The notes beneath the pieces were generated by a model. It was not told where the DNA came from and did not search any database. It was given only the letters and a program-made list of their open reading frames with translations. The position numbers were made by a program, and so were the translations under genes. A stretch of 64,000 bases of DNA from Anagrus nilaparvatae (lineage: Eukaryota; Arthropoda; Insecta; Hymenoptera; Mymaridae). The DNA lies in contig JAKSXM010000007.1 in assembly GCA_022575985.1 (NCBI GenBank), forward strand, positions 29,824,501 to 29,888,500. Reading direction: 5' to 3'. Positions 9,954 to 22,135 of the stretch are shown here, piece after piece (the first letter of the stretch is position 1; each line of letters starts with the position of its first letter).

Positions 9954-10721
9954 GGTTTAAAATGAGTATGATGAACAAGTAATTTTGAAAACATTGTATT
10001 TTTTGCAATAAATGGATGTTTTTCATTAAAAGATTAAAGAGATTTACAAACATGACCTCCTACTCTAATACAACCTTATTCATCTATGAAAGGTTTAAAC
10101 GATATTAAAGGTGAGGAATTTAGAATACATTTACCTCTTTCTAACTTTTCATATTCTACTGGAAAAGAAGTTTTTTGAGTACATTTTGTTAAGAAACATA
10201 CTAATTTTTCTAGTTCTTCTAGAATTAAAAGATCTGATTTTACTTTTTCTTTGAATTTAATTAGTCTTAGACAATATGCCATTACTTTTGAAACTGTGTC
10301 CGAGTTAGAAAATTTACTAAATATAAAAGGTTATTCTGAAGTAATCGAAACATTAATTATTGCTTTTTTAGTTTTTTCTTGATTTTTGCTTCGTTAGCTT
10401 CTTCTTTTTCAATAGGCCAATTGTTAGAGGATTGTTCTAACCACAATGGTCGCTTCCACCACAAAAAAAAATTTTTTTTTATTTCTGAAGCTAAAATACC
10501 ACGAGATACTACATTCGCAGGATTATTTTTAGTAGAAACATAACGCCAATTTATTTAAATTATCGCATTTTGAATCTCAGCTACTTTATGAGCTACAAAA
10601 GGTGTCCATTTAGATGGATGTGAATTTAGCCAAGTTAGAACTACAGAAGAATCTGACCAAGCAAAGAATTTCATATTTTTAAAGTTAATAATTTTTGATA
10701 CTCGACAGTATTTTTTAAACA

Positions 10722-11188
10722 ATTGAATTTTTAATGACCTTTTTTCGAGTAAATAATGATATAACATCAACTCATTTAATAAAATATATATATAAAAATA
10801 TCATTTCCTATATACGAAACAGATGGCTGAAGCAATGTGAGTCATCCTCACAAGTGCTAAAATCGCCATTTGTTAACTATATAAGAAAAATAAGGACGTG
10901 TTTACATCAGCGTCTGTGGCACATGCACTAACACACACAGCCATACTGATGAGATCTATGTGTTAGTGTTGACCGAAACGCTAGGTACCTTCTGTACCGA
11001 CATTAAAATCCGCGAAAATTTAAATTTTTAAATAAGTTTAAAAATTTATCAAATATCACCGCTTTGTATGCTTTAATAAAAAAAGAGATGACAATTAGCA
11101 TCCGCATATGAAAAGTGGGGGTGATGAATTTGTAAATTTATTTGATATCATTATTTACTCGAAAAAAGGTCATTAAAAATTCAATTGT
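10722..11188. repeat. TIR element inserted in the BEL RNase H region
   Basis: The arm AATTGAATTTTTAATGACCT... starting at 10722 is mirrored exactly over about 45 bp ending at 11188. It splits the BEL coding sequence between the P-Q-L-E-L-C-A-A block and the W-S-D-S-S-V-V block. It has no coding capacity. The middle part contains a GC-richer stretch (10810-10990). Confidence 0.75.
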
Positions 11189-11645
11189 TTCATATTTTTA
11201 TTTTCAAGTTTTAACTATAAAGGTATAAGGGTATACTCAGGTATAAGTTTACTTATTAATTTAACTAAAAGTTCAGCAGCACAAAGTTCTAATTGAGGGA
11301 TTGACAATTTTTTAATTGGTGCTACTTTTGTTTATGAAACTACATAGATATCAGCTGCATAAGCTTTTTTTGAGGCATCTGAAAAGCACTGAAATTCCAA
11401 AGATGAATTTTCAGTACTTTCTACCCACCTAGGAATTGAAATTTTAGATAAATAAGGTAAAGCCTTTTGAAATACAGACCACTGTTTTAATATAGTTTCA
11501 GGTAATTCATCATCCAAACTTGTGTTTAACAACCATAGTTCCTGAATTAGAATTCTAGCTACAACGTCAACTGGTGAAAACTAGCCTAGAGGATCCAATA
11601 GCTTAGCTATTTCAGATAAAAGCATTCGTTTTGTTTTTACATCAT

Positions 11646-11736
11646 TTAACACATTTGCTGCGGCATGGGCGAAATTCGCCCATGATTCCATGTATTTTAA
11701 ATGGAGTCACGTGACCTGCCGCAGCGAATGTGTTAA
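11646..11736. mobile_element. 91-bp TTAA-flanked MITE
   Basis: It starts TTAACACATTTGCTGCGGCA and ends TGCCGCAGCGAATGTGTTAA. TTAA is at both ends, with terminal repeats of about 20 bp and one mismatch. A TTAA target duplication is the hallmark of piggyBac-type integration. It contains a second short palindrome, GGGCGAAATTCGCCC. It sits exactly where the BEL remnant passes from protease to RT tail. Confidence 0.8.
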
Positions 11737-12911
11737 TTTTAGAGAAAAAATCAGAACCTAGAAGTAAGTCAATTTTAGAAGACTTATAGAACTCTGGATC
11801 CGCAAGCTCCAAATTCTTTATGTGAAGCCATTTATTAAAGAAAAATAAAAGGATTTGGACGGAATTACTGATTTAACTTTGCTTAATATTAAAGCTTCAA
11901 CATCCAAAGATACTCCTTAATCATATAATGAACCATTACTAAATTCAGTTGTACTATTCGATAACCCTAAGCTGCATAAGATACCTGTTATCAAAGTATT
12001 TGTAGGTTTTCTTTTAAGACATAATGATTGAACTACCCATTCCGATATAGTTGATGCGTCTGAATCTGCATCAATTAAAACATTAACTAACAAAACTTTT
12101 CCATTTTGAGCTTTAATTTAACTTTAGCCGTTGCTAAAAGGACAATTTTAGTATCAGTCAAAGATGACACTATATTTATTACACTTTCAGATACTATATT
12201 GGGAGTAAAAAGAATATGTAAGCTTGAAAAGGCATGATTGCAAGAGCATTGAGGATATATCGCACTTGTACTAGCGACTGAAGAAAGATTATTCATATTT
12301 GACGTTTCCCTATTTAAGTTTAAGTTTTTTGCTGGAGGAAAACCCCCATCCAGTAAAGAGTGATGTTTTTCAGAACACCATTTACAAGTAAACTTGCTAG
12401 GATACGGAGTAGGGAAGTGATCTTTTAAACAATTGTAGCTGTAACTTAAAGAATGTTCGCTCGACTTGTTAGAGGATTTTTAGATGTTTTGGAAGCTCCC
12501 GTCAGTTTTTTTAATGATGCATTCTTTAAAGCCTCAAGGGCTTGTGTCTAATTCTCCAACAACTGACAGAGTTTTTCAAAATCTGGAAACTCCGATGCAT
12601 TTATCTTCGATGTTTCCCAATTCAATCTTGAATCAGGGTCTAATTTTTTAGATAGGAGTAGTACTAGCCAATTAGCTTTCACTATTCCTAACGCCTATAA
12701 TGATCTTACAGTTTGTTTGAAAAAATCTAAGACTCTTTGGATCTTATGAGCATTGGTTGCTGAACAGTCTTGTAAACCTAATAAGCTATTCATGTGGTGG
12801 GTAAGTAGAAAGAGCTTATTTCCATACCTTTTGGAAAGATAGTCTATGTACCTTGAAAAAGTTTTCAAGGCAAGTGCCTTCGTTACTTGATTATTTTTTA
12901 GCATTTCAGCT

Positions 12912-13570
12912 TGTTAGGGATTTACTAAACACCCTAATATAGAGACCACCCTAATATATAAAATAAATTCCACCCTCCACCTCTTCAGAATAGCCCATAA
13001 AAATTTTATTGCAAAGGGCAACAGGAATATCTTGACTATTGATTAATAATATTTGAAGGAAGAGAAACATCTTTTATAGTTTACGGCCACCCTTTTTCGC
13101 CTGAGTAAAGGGGAAGCTCCCTCCAGCCTTTCACTATAAGGGAAGCAAACCTAAGTAGGGTTAATCGCTCAGATAAGTTTAGAGGGTAAACTAAAATCAA
13201 TACAGACCCCTACCTCGATGGTCTACAGGACTAATGTAAAATGGTCTACAGGGAGTCGAGGGGTAAACAAAGAGAGTTACTTCCTCCCAGGGGGGGGTTA
13301 CAACCCACAATGACTATATAAGTCGTTGCAAACGCTAAGAGCAGGCAGTCAGGAACTCAGACGTCTATACGTACACATCATTTAGTAGTCCTTACTCAGT
13401 CAACAAAAATAGTCCAGTAGATATATTTTTGGTTACAAAGTTCAGAGAACAGTAAACTCTTAATAAACAAGAAATATTATAAACATCTGCGTGTTCAGTC
13501 ATTTACTTGGATAACCTTTTCCGATAAACATATCCTTAGGGATCCAGTAGAACCAACGGCATCAATTAAT
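12912..13570 (+). mobile_element. Probable solo LTR inside BEL gag
   Basis: It interrupts the Gag reading direction of the BEL remnant. It starts TGTTAGGGATTT and contains a TATA box (ACTATATAAG at about 13313) followed by initiator-like and AATAAA sequences (about 13460), all in plus orientation. The right boundary is uncertain: it could be the CA of GATAAACA near 13528 or DNA up to about 13570. A target duplication was not found. The structure is that of an LTR of another BEL- or gypsy-type element. Confidence 0.5.
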
Positions 13571-14374
13571 AAAACAAAAGGCCATTAGACTCAACTGGAT
13601 AATTATTTATGTAACTCGAATCCGTAACAAGCTGCATTTCCTTTTAAATATTGCTATAATAAAAGAAGTTTTTGAACGTTGCTTAAGTTCTGGAGTTCTA
13701 TGTAGAATTCCCTGGAATTTAACCTTGAAGATTTCCCATTCCAATATGTCACCAGAAAAATCAGGAATTGAAAACTTAGGAAGATGAAACTGTATTAGCA
13801 CATGGTCGGTACTTGCAGTGGTTGGAGCGACTGGTTGCACACATGCTTTGATTTTTGTATCAAAGGCTTCAATAGCTTAGTTCAAATGCATGGTAATGAT
13901 TTTCCTTGATGTAGACTGATTTTTCAGAATCTGGATTCCTAACGATTGCTTTGTGACCATCATAATAATTGTCGAAGTATTTTTCCAGAAGTGATTTCCT
14001 AGCCGTCTAAAACTCCAAATTCTGCTTAGTTTTTACAACTTTATCAACATTGGTTAGAAAGCGAGTGATGAGGCCACCCTTATTTAATTGCTCCCTGATT
14101 AGCTCCTCCAATGAAACTTCAGTATGCGACATTTTTCATGAAACTACGAATGAGTAAACAAAAAAGGCAAGCAGAGCATCATTTAATATCCCTTTAATGC
14201 CAAAAAATTTTTGAAATAAATGAGAATTTATTAAAATTATTAAATTGCTATAATATTATTAAAATTGCTCCATGTACTCTCGACATCGATAAAAAACAAG
14301 ATATTAAAATTTGCTTTATTATTATTATTTTTTTTTTTGAATGTTTTAATATTAATTTTTTTTTAATAATTTAT

Positions 14375-15100
14375 ATTAAGAGGGGTTTCGTTTTGAAATG
14401 CTTAGATTTCAAGGAAACTTTTGGGATTTATTAAAAAAAATCTACTGGATGTAATGAAATAATTTTTTTTGCATTATTTTTGTACATTATTAAACATTAA
14501 AATGTTATGATTATTTTTTTTTGGCCTTGAATAAGTACTTCAAAGATAGCGACCAAGCGATAAAGTTATAAAAAAGTTGTCCGCACGATTACAAAAAAAC
14601 TACTCGCTCGATTTGAATTTTCATTTTTTTATTTTGTTAAATATTTATTTAAGATGGCATTGAACTACGGAGAAGTTGATCGGAATATTAATAAAAATTT
14701 TTTTAGGGGGGAGAATGCCAAAAAATGAGGTCTGTTCTCGACTATTTTCGTTTTTTACGTGTAACTTTTTTATTATTCAAGATTTTTCTTTCTCCGTAGG
14801 TAATTGCCATCTTATATATATATTAAACAAAACAAAAAAAAGAAAATTCAAATCGAGCGAGTAGTTTTTTTGTAATCGTGCGGACAACTTTTTTTTTATT
14901 TTTTGACTTCATCACTTTGGCGCCATCTTTGAAGTACTTATTCGAGGCCAAAAAAAAAATAATCATAAAAATTTAATATTTAATAATGTACAAAAATAAT
15001 TAAAAAAAAATTATGTCATTACATTCAGTAGATTTTTTTTTAAAAATCCCCAAAGATTCCTTGAAATTTAGGCATTTCAAAACGAAACCCCCTTTAAACT
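14375..15100. repeat. 0.7-kb palindromic element
   Basis: Left arm landmarks are GGGGTTTCGTTTTGAAATGC (14383), ATGATTATTTTTTTTTGGCC (about 14507), AGTTGTCCGCACGATTAC (14575) and CTACTCGCTCGATTTGAATT (about 14600). All recur inverted between 14840 and 15098. The centre is near 14738. There is no gene. The open frame at 14676-14864 lies in the loop and looks like chance. Confidence 0.85.
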
Positions 15101-15229
15101 ATTTATTATTTTATTATTTAATAATTATAATAAATATTTTTTCCAAAAGAGAAGAGAATAAAATAAAGAACGATGCAATGCTACCAAGTCATTCGATATT
15201 TTTATCGTTTTACTAGTTCTAGACACCGC

Positions 15230-18189
15230 GTATATAGTTGGCGCCAAATAAAATCTCATCTCTTATTCGTTTATCAGTACGCTGCATTGTGATTGGTCTA
15301 TCGTTTATCTGCATTATTATTGGTTCTTGATGATCTGACGATTCTTCTTTTTTACAAAAAAAGTTTTTTACAGGAAAATAAACAAAATTATTCCAATTTT
15401 AAAGAAAAGTATGATGCTTAAATTTGAAAAATTTTTTGAATGAAATTTTTTTGTTTGTTTATTTTTAATCTTTTTATAAAAGATAAATTAGTTGCGGTCT
15501 TTAAAAGATGTTTTTTTTTTAAACTTAAATCACCATGTGATTATCACGTCATTTTTTTTGCATTACATAATTTAATAGTTGTCACTAATTTTTCACTGTT
15601 ATTATTAATTTGAACACTAGATATTCATTGTTTTTTTTTTTTTTTTTTGATTTTGTTAAAAAACTGTTATTAACAAGTATTTTTCCAATGCTTTATAAGC
15701 GGGTTTGCCGGCACTAAAATGTTAATGAATTTATGAATGTTTTTTTTTGAAAGGAAAGTACTAAACTGAGTTTGAAAATAATAAGATTAATTTGTGAATT
15801 CCACTTGAAGTTTAATATTTATTGAGCTTTAAATTAAGAAAATAGTTTACACATTTATAATGCAAAAGAAGAACGTTTTCTGAAATTGATAAAACTCTTA
15901 ACAAAGAACATGATCTTTATCGTACGATAGAAGAAGAACGAGTGCGCGTTAGGTAAGAAGAAGAAGCCGGCATCTTCGTTGCTGTCGGCGTCACCTGTAC
16001 AGAAAATATGTTCCTTTAGCGCATAATTTTGATAAATACTAACATAAATATATCTTTCTCTGAATCTTAATGAGAATTTCTCGACTAAGAGGGCAAATGA
16101 ATGAAAAAAAGATACAAGTTTTTTTTACATGTGACGTTTCGAGAGTCTTCTACACGCCTTAAAAAAAAAAAAAATAAAAAAAATCAAACTAAAAAGTATA
16201 TCTTTCTGTCTCTTTGCAGTATAACGGTAATTATTTAAACAAAATTGTTAATATAAGAATGCTGTAAAGAGAAATCAAGAGATAAATACAAAAACTCATG
16301 TTTTCGCATAAATAAAAAATACTGGATTATTTGTTTAAAAAAAACCATAAATATTATAAATGAAAAAAACGTATATATACAACGCATATTCTATACTCTA
16401 GCTCACTCTACCATGCGATACTATTATTATTATGCATTAAAAAAAAATAGTGGATGAGAAAGAAGAGTACGAGTGAGAAAAAAATATGTAACATATAAGT
16501 ATATGGAGGGAGGTTTGCTGCTTCTTTTTATCCTATAATATTATTATATCTACTCTTATATTATATCTTTACTATATACTATTAGGGGTCGTTAAAAAAA
16601 AGCGTAACGCTTAAAATTCCATTTTTGGGGTACCCCCATGTAACACCATGTCACAGTTTTGTTAAACCCCTACACAAACTTAAAAACGTTACTAACAAAA
16701 ATAATTTTATGGTTTCTCGTGGAAGTTTCTTATTTGATACCTTTATTATTGATACATTTTTTGATCATACATAAACATAAGATAAATTTTTAATATGATA
16801 TTGAAATCATATTTATGCATAAATAATTAGGGAGCATCCATAAACGACGTCCAGAAAATTTTCAAAGTTTTTGGGACCTACCTACGCTTTGTCACTAATT
16901 GTCACAAAAAATTTTAACCCCCCTCCTTCCGAACGTCACAATTTTATCTAAGTACCCCCATTAAAAAAAAAAAAAAAAAAAAATTAATCAACAGTTTGAT
17001 TTTCAATTTAAAATTTTTATAAATTTTTTTTTTATTTTAAAACATTAAAAAACATTAAATAATTTTTTTTATAATGAAATTTATTAAGTTAAGTATCTAT
17101 TTTTACACTTTTTTTTAAAGCTAACATTTTAACACAGTTAAATTCTGCATATATTTTTTTTTTTTAATTTTTGCTCTGCCCATTGTTTTCTAATTGCAAG
17201 AAAAATTAATCGCCATTTTGAATCGATGCAGCCTCTTCTTATTGACTTTTTTATCCACAAATTTCACCATAAATATAAAGATTTTTTGCTTGATAAATGC
17301 ATATATTATTTTTTAGCAAATGTTATTTATGTCCGCTTTCAGGCCTGTCCGCTTTAATTGAAAATTGACATGATAAAAAATTTTGCTTTTTAAATCATCA
17401 CATGCTCCAAATTTAATTTTAACACCTTTCGTTTTTTTTTTTGTGAAGTTTAATTTTTGAGCAAAACACAAAAAAGAATGTGAAGCGAATTTCACTATTT
17501 TTCTTTTTTTTTAATAATATACAAGCACTTTTTAAACCATGTCACTGGTCTTGTACAAAAGCATCACATCACATTTTTTTTATACACAAGAAATTTATGT
17601 TGTCACATGGCCGCCTTACAAAAATTTTTTCTCCGTAGATAAAAAAGGATTTTCACTTTTTCAGCACTTCGTAGGTTCTATTTTCAGGGATGCCAAATGA
17701 AATGAAAGGATGTTGGATTAATTAGGAGGCTCAATAAATTGATAGCAATTAGCATAATAATAAGTTTATTATAGACGCTTATAGGTCGGCGTCTTAGCGG
17801 ACTCTCGGCGACTCTGCCGAATGTATCTACAAAAGAAATTAAGGAGCACTCTACACACACACACACTATATACATATTTACACAACACCTGTATATTCCT
17901 TCTAATCCTACAGTTTCACTAACAATTTATCCACATACATCTTCAAACCAAAAATTATTTCAATTAAAGGAAAAAGCGGTATATATCTCAATATATATAT
18001 CGACTTCCGAGGAAATGAAAGCAAAAAATGCGGTTTTGACCGCTTGTGCAAATTGTTGGTGACCTCCGATATAACTTTAACAAAAAAAACTACGAAGTTA
18101 TACTCCCTGGCTCAGGGGGTATATTTCAACTCCTTGAAATTTCTGTTATCTCCTGGAATACCTTCGGGATGAAAATGAACCGTGATATC
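15230..18189. other. AT-rich intron DNA with remnants of dispersed repeats
   Basis: No gene was recognised. Repeat ends are visible at 16582 (AGGGGTCGTTAAAAAAAAGC) and 16832 (AGGGAGCATCCATAAACGAC). A segment at 17840-17890, with a CA/TG microsatellite and AAATATGTATATAGTG on the opposite strand, is repeated in inverse orientation at 32762-32815. There is a GAAGAAGAA-rich, GC-richer patch at 15925-16000. Long A runs occur at 16960-16983. Confidence 0.5.
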
Positions 18190-19035
18190 CTGGAGGCGTA
18201 ATTTTTAATTTTTCAACAATTTTCTAATTTTTCAAGATGGCGGAACAAAAAACATGAAAAAAAGAACTTTCTACATTACCTAGGGGTTTTCGAGGTTGAG
18301 AAAAACGTTTTTATTGACAAAAAATTTAGTTTTTTCGCTCCAGCATATTTTCCGGTTTTCCAAGATGGCGGACGAAAAAACATTTCAGAATAAGCTTTTT
18401 ACATTACCTGGGGGTTTTCGAGGTAGAGAAAAACGTTTTCATTGACAAAAATTATAATTTTTTCGCCCCAGCATATTTTCCGGTTTTCCAAGATGGCGGA
18501 ACAAAAAACATTTCAGAATAAGCTTTTTACATTACCTGGGTGTTTTTGAAGTTGAGAAAAACGTTTTCATTGACAAAAATTTTAATTTTTTAGCCCCAGC
18601 ATATTTTCCGGTGTTCCAAGATTGCGGACGAAAAAACACATCAGAATAAGCTTTTTACATTACCTGGGGATTTTCTAGGTTGAGAAAAACGTTTTCATTA
18701 ACAAAAATTTTAATTTTTTAGCCCCAGCATATTTTCCGGTTTTCCAAGATGGTGGACGAAAAAACATTTCAGAATAAGCTTTTTACATTACCTGGGGATT
18801 TTCTAGGTTGAGAAAAACGTTTTCATTGACAAAAATTTTAATTTTTTCGCCCCAGCATATTTTCCGATTTTTTAGATGGCGTAACAAAAAACATAAAAAG
18901 TAGAAACATCTATATTTCCCGGGGATTCCCGGGGTTGAGAAAAACGTTTAGAATTTTGAAAATATTTTTACCCTACCATATTTTCCAATTTTCTAATATG
19001 GCGGAACAAAAAACATGAAAAAAGGAACTTTCTTG
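18190..19035. repeat. 128-bp tandem repeat array
   Basis: The phrase TTTTCCGGTTTTCCAAGATG recurs with its TCCGG at 18351, 18479, 18607 and 18735 and a degenerate copy at 18863. Those are exact steps of 128 bp, followed by a last step of about 121 bp. The unit contains AAGATGGCGGA, AGAATAAGCTTTTTACATTA, CTGGGG and GAGAAAAACGTTTTCATTGA. Central copies are much alike; the outer ones (before 18330 and after 18860) are diverged. The array directly abuts the truncated end of the R1 LINE. Confidence 0.9.
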
Positions 19036-19053
19036 AATTGGTTAATTAATTTA

Positions 19054-19434
19054 CTAAATAAGTAAATCGCCTGCAACAATTATGTTTCTACCCGCATCTC
19101 TCGCAAAGTCTTCTATGCCTAACAATTTCGTATAATACTCCTGTCTAGGTCCGGTTGGCGCAAGGTAGCAGCTCACGTAAGTTATAGTTTTACTTCTAAC
19201 CCACACAAAGCCCCTACCTCTTCCTGATGCTTCTACTGGTACTTTTTCTTGATTAGCGATCCAAATAGCTACTGTTCCGAGTTCGTCGCCGAACCAGGTA
19301 GCTGGATTTGGGTTACCCCCTGGGTACTGCTCGCTGATGATCCAAAGGTCTGCCTTGATCTCCCTCTGAATTTGATACATAAGCTGGTTTGCAGTCCAGC
19401 TTCTGTGCATGTTTCCTTGGGCTACTTTGATCAT
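19054..19434 (-). pseudogene. R1-clade LINE ORF2, endonuclease N-terminal fragment
   Basis: The 126 codons start I-K-V-A-Q-G-N and contain the apurinic-type endonuclease landmarks: I-I-S-E-Q-Y (metal-binding Glu), V-S-C-Y-L-A-P, and finally I-V-A-G-D where the expected G-D-F-N motif breaks into G-D-L-L-I-stop. The element is therefore cut at the end of the N-terminal half of the endonuclease and joined to the 128-bp satellite. It overlaps the end of ORF1 in another frame, as usual in this clade. Confidence 0.85.
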
Positions 19435-20677
19435 TTTCTGATCGCTTTTGGAACTCAGAGCACTTCCTGGAACCTGGGAAGTGTTTGAGCTCTTTTTTCT
19501 TTAATTTGGCAGCTTTGCACAGGAAGCATTGCAGCTTCCCTGTACAATCGACTACCTTGAAGTTTCCCATCCCACATTTAGAGCATAGTTTGCTTCGATC
19601 GGGTCCTTTGCAATTACCTGCTATGTGGCCATATGCTAAACATCTAAAGCATCTAAGCGGAGTTGCCTGTAGTCTTACTCTACAACTGCCCAAGCCTTGC
19701 TTTATGCTGCCTTTCTTTATCAGCTTGAATGCCGCCTTCTCGTCCAGCTCGACCGTGGCTGATCTCTGTTCCCAAATGTTGGGTTGAGATAGCTTCACCA
19801 TGATCGGGCCGGTATGCTTTAGAACGTCTTTCAAGGCTACTTCTACTTCCTCTCTTGTAGTAAGGCAATCGATGATTTCGGCGAATCTGAAGAGTTCGGC
19901 GTGGTGTCAGACATGTGACATTCACGCTCTCTCCCATTGTTGCCTTAAATGCCTCAAAAAAGACTGTATGCCCTTCTGCTTTTCCTCGCATCTCGATCAA
20001 TACGTTACCAGCTTGGGTTTTCCGAACTGCACAGATGTTAGTTGCAGTGGCTTCTCCTATAACGCTCTCCTTGATCTGCTTCAAGACATCCGCGTACGCT
20101 CTCCCTTCTGGTAGCTTAATCGCAACTGCTTTGTCTCTAGCTCTGGGAAGCTTCGCTTTCCCATTGGCGTTTGCTTTCTTTTTCTTTCTTTTTCCCTCCT
20201 CCTTTCCATCTCTGCCTTTTTCCTTTACTTCCTCCTGTTCCTTCGACCAGTGAACTCTTTAAAGTCCTCATTGTCTGCGGGAGGAGTTTGGGTGGGTCCC
20301 AGTGTATTATCTCCATTTCTTTTCGTTGCTGCCAATGTTTCATCTGTTAGCTTTATCAGTGAAACAGTAGCTCTAGGGAGCGTTCGCGGTTTGGTTGCCC
20401 TGGTAGCTGAGAGTTGTTTTGCCGCAGATGCAGCAGAATTGGCTTTCAGTGCCAATTTTTTTGAGCTCTTTTCACCTGCAGACTTCATTGAGGGAGTTTC
20501 CTCTTCCGAGTTTTCTCGAACCCTTTTCTTTGTATGTTTAGGGGCTTTAGATTGCTCGCTAATATATTGCTTAAGTTCAGTTTCGATGGCGTGGACTTCT
20601 TGGGCTTGCATGCCCTTAATTGTCTTTAACTTGCTTAGATTATTCTTGAACAGCCAAACATCGTCTTGGATTACCAT
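19313..20677 (-). pseudogene. R1-clade LINE ORF1 (Gag-like), frameshifted
   Basis: The frame opens at 20677 with a Met and a Lys/Glu-rich coiled-coil-like N-terminus, followed by a Ser/Ala/Thr-rich linker. It then passes through at least three frames, with breaks near 20230, 20090 and 19870. The C-terminal part carries the CCHC knuckles of R1 Gag: C-F-R-C-L-A-Y-G-H-I-A-G-N-C; C-S-K-C-G-M-G-N-F-K-V-V-D-C with Phe in place of the His; and C-F-L-C...H...C. Together with the ORF2 fragment this is the 5' half of an R1 element. The window also has a 3' half elsewhere (29561-31871), but whether they belong to one family is unproven. Confidence 0.85.
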
Positions 20678-20745
20678 CGAAATGTTAGTCTGTTTTTTAA
20701 TTTATATTAAAGTTATTTCTTGAATCGTTCTTTTTTTATTAAAAA

Positions 20746-21058
20746 ATTTAAGTTAAAATTATTTTTATCTTGGTCGATAAAGAACAAAAAACGTTGTTTA
20801 TTTACAATTTTATTTTATTGCAATTATGTCAAACGACAGTTTTGGTAGTAACAACAATACTGTATAAAAAACAATACTGTATAAAAAATTTTTTATATAT
20901 TTATAATTGTTATATTATTTTATATATTTTTAGCTTGAAAAGGGTAGTAATCAAACTACCGAAACTGTCGTTTGACATAATTGCAATAAAATAAAATTGT
21001 AAATAAACAACGTTTTTTGTTCTTTATCGACCAAGATAAAAATAATTTTAACTTAAAT
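20746..21058. repeat. Inverted repeat, 104-bp arms, one mismatch
   Basis: Left arm 20746-20849 and right arm 20955-21058 are reverse complements with one difference that I can find (T at 20843 against the partner of C at 20961). The 105-bp spacer is A/T-rich and contains a doubled ACAATACTGTATAAAAA. The inner edge of the right arm carries stem-GAAAC (CTACC-GAAAC at 20956-20965, pairing with GGTAG at 20943-20947), related to the motif at 349-386. Confidence 0.9.
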
Positions 21059-21059
21059 G

Positions 21060-22135
21060 TTTTTTAATTTTTTCCTCCATTTGTGCAACGTGAGATAGCA
21101 TCTCTTCATATATCTTGTCGATTGTCACATGACATCGATTCAAATTCAATTTTTAAGTAAAATAACAGTATTGACAAAACTATTGCCTATAAAGTATCTT
21201 TTATTTACAATTTATTTGTTGAAAAAATTGTTAGAAAATAACTGAAAAAACAACTATTAGTTCAAGAAATAATAGTTTTTGACCCCCGATTAATTCTAAA
21301 TCTAAAAAATGTTTGGAATAAAAGTTTTGCGTATTGATGTGTACAATAAGGGGAATAAGTATCTTAAACTCTGAGGGTGTCGAAAATTTTGGCAAATCAA
21401 TTTTCAGTTTAGTTTTTTTAGTTTTTTTTTAAATTGCGCACAAACTATTGAAGATAAACAAAAAATTTTTAATGCAAAATAAGGCCAATTCAATCCCCTA
21501 TCAAAAGAGACCCTATAGCTTTCCGTACGATCTACCTATCCAGAGAAAATTGAAAATTAAATTGTACCTTAAATTTACTTTCGCGCGCATTATTTATATG
21601 TATATATGATAAAAATGTACCGCCTTCGGTCCAAAAAAAATGAATTTCAAAAACGTGCAATTTTTTTTATAAAAAATAAATTCTTCACAAGGTTGCTAAG
21701 ACCCTTTTAAATAATAAAAAAATATTTTAAACAAATTGTCTCTTAAATTTTGCCCACATGGACAAATTTCAGCTGGAACAAACTTAATGTCGAAGTTTGG
21801 GGGGGTGAAAATAAAAATTTTGAAAAAATTTTTTTTAAATGTTATTTTGTATATCTTAAGTAAAAGATTTCAGTTTGCGGAATCTAAATATTTCTTATAC
21901 GCCCTAAAATATTATAATAGAAGGATTTGGCCAGTCAGAAAAAAAAATTATTTTTTCTACCTCTGAATTTCTTTTGAGAAAAGCATGCATTATCAGAAGT
22001 TTGTAATTGTCAAAAACAGATTAAAAAAATAATAAAAAAAATTTTTTTTAAGTTTATATTTTATATTTTGTAAATTTTTAAAGATTTCTTTTTTAGTTTT
22101 ATTTTTATTAAACTCAATATAAATATATACAAAAA
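21060..22135. other. AT-rich DNA upstream of the THAP transposase
   Basis: No gene was recognised. It may include the 5' end of the ISL2EU-like transposon, but I could not identify its terminal inverted repeat. Confidence 0.4.

Larger units (their letters stand above)
10042..14132 (-). pseudogene. BEL/Pao retrotransposon remnant, gag to RNase H region
   Basis: Read on the minus strand it has the BEL/Pao order. The Gag start is at 14132 (M-S-H-T-E-V-S-L-E-E-L). A DUF1759-type block near 13800-13690 reads F-S-I-P-D-F-S-G-D-I-L-E-W-E. A C-K-W-C-S-E-K-H-H zinc motif lies near 12380. A degenerate protease (I-D-A-D-S-D) near 12060 is followed by L-A-D-P-E-F and I-D-L-L-L-G-S-D-F-F near 11770. The RT tail is at 11640-11330 (L-L-D-P-L-G; D-A-S-K-K-A-Y-A-A), and then the RNase H region P-Q-L-E-L-C-A-A-E-L-L and W-S-D-S-S-V-V-L-T-W-L. 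Its end is P-F-I-D-E-x-G-C-I-R-V-G-G at 10042-10090. The RT core with the catalytic Asp pair and the integrase are missing. Many stops and frameshifts are present. Three insertions interrupt it. Confidence 0.88.

Noticed and set aside
18190..19035. CRISPR-like reading of regularly spaced repeats
   Set aside because: The whole 128-bp unit is repeated, without unique spacers, and the setting is eukaryotic. It is a satellite.
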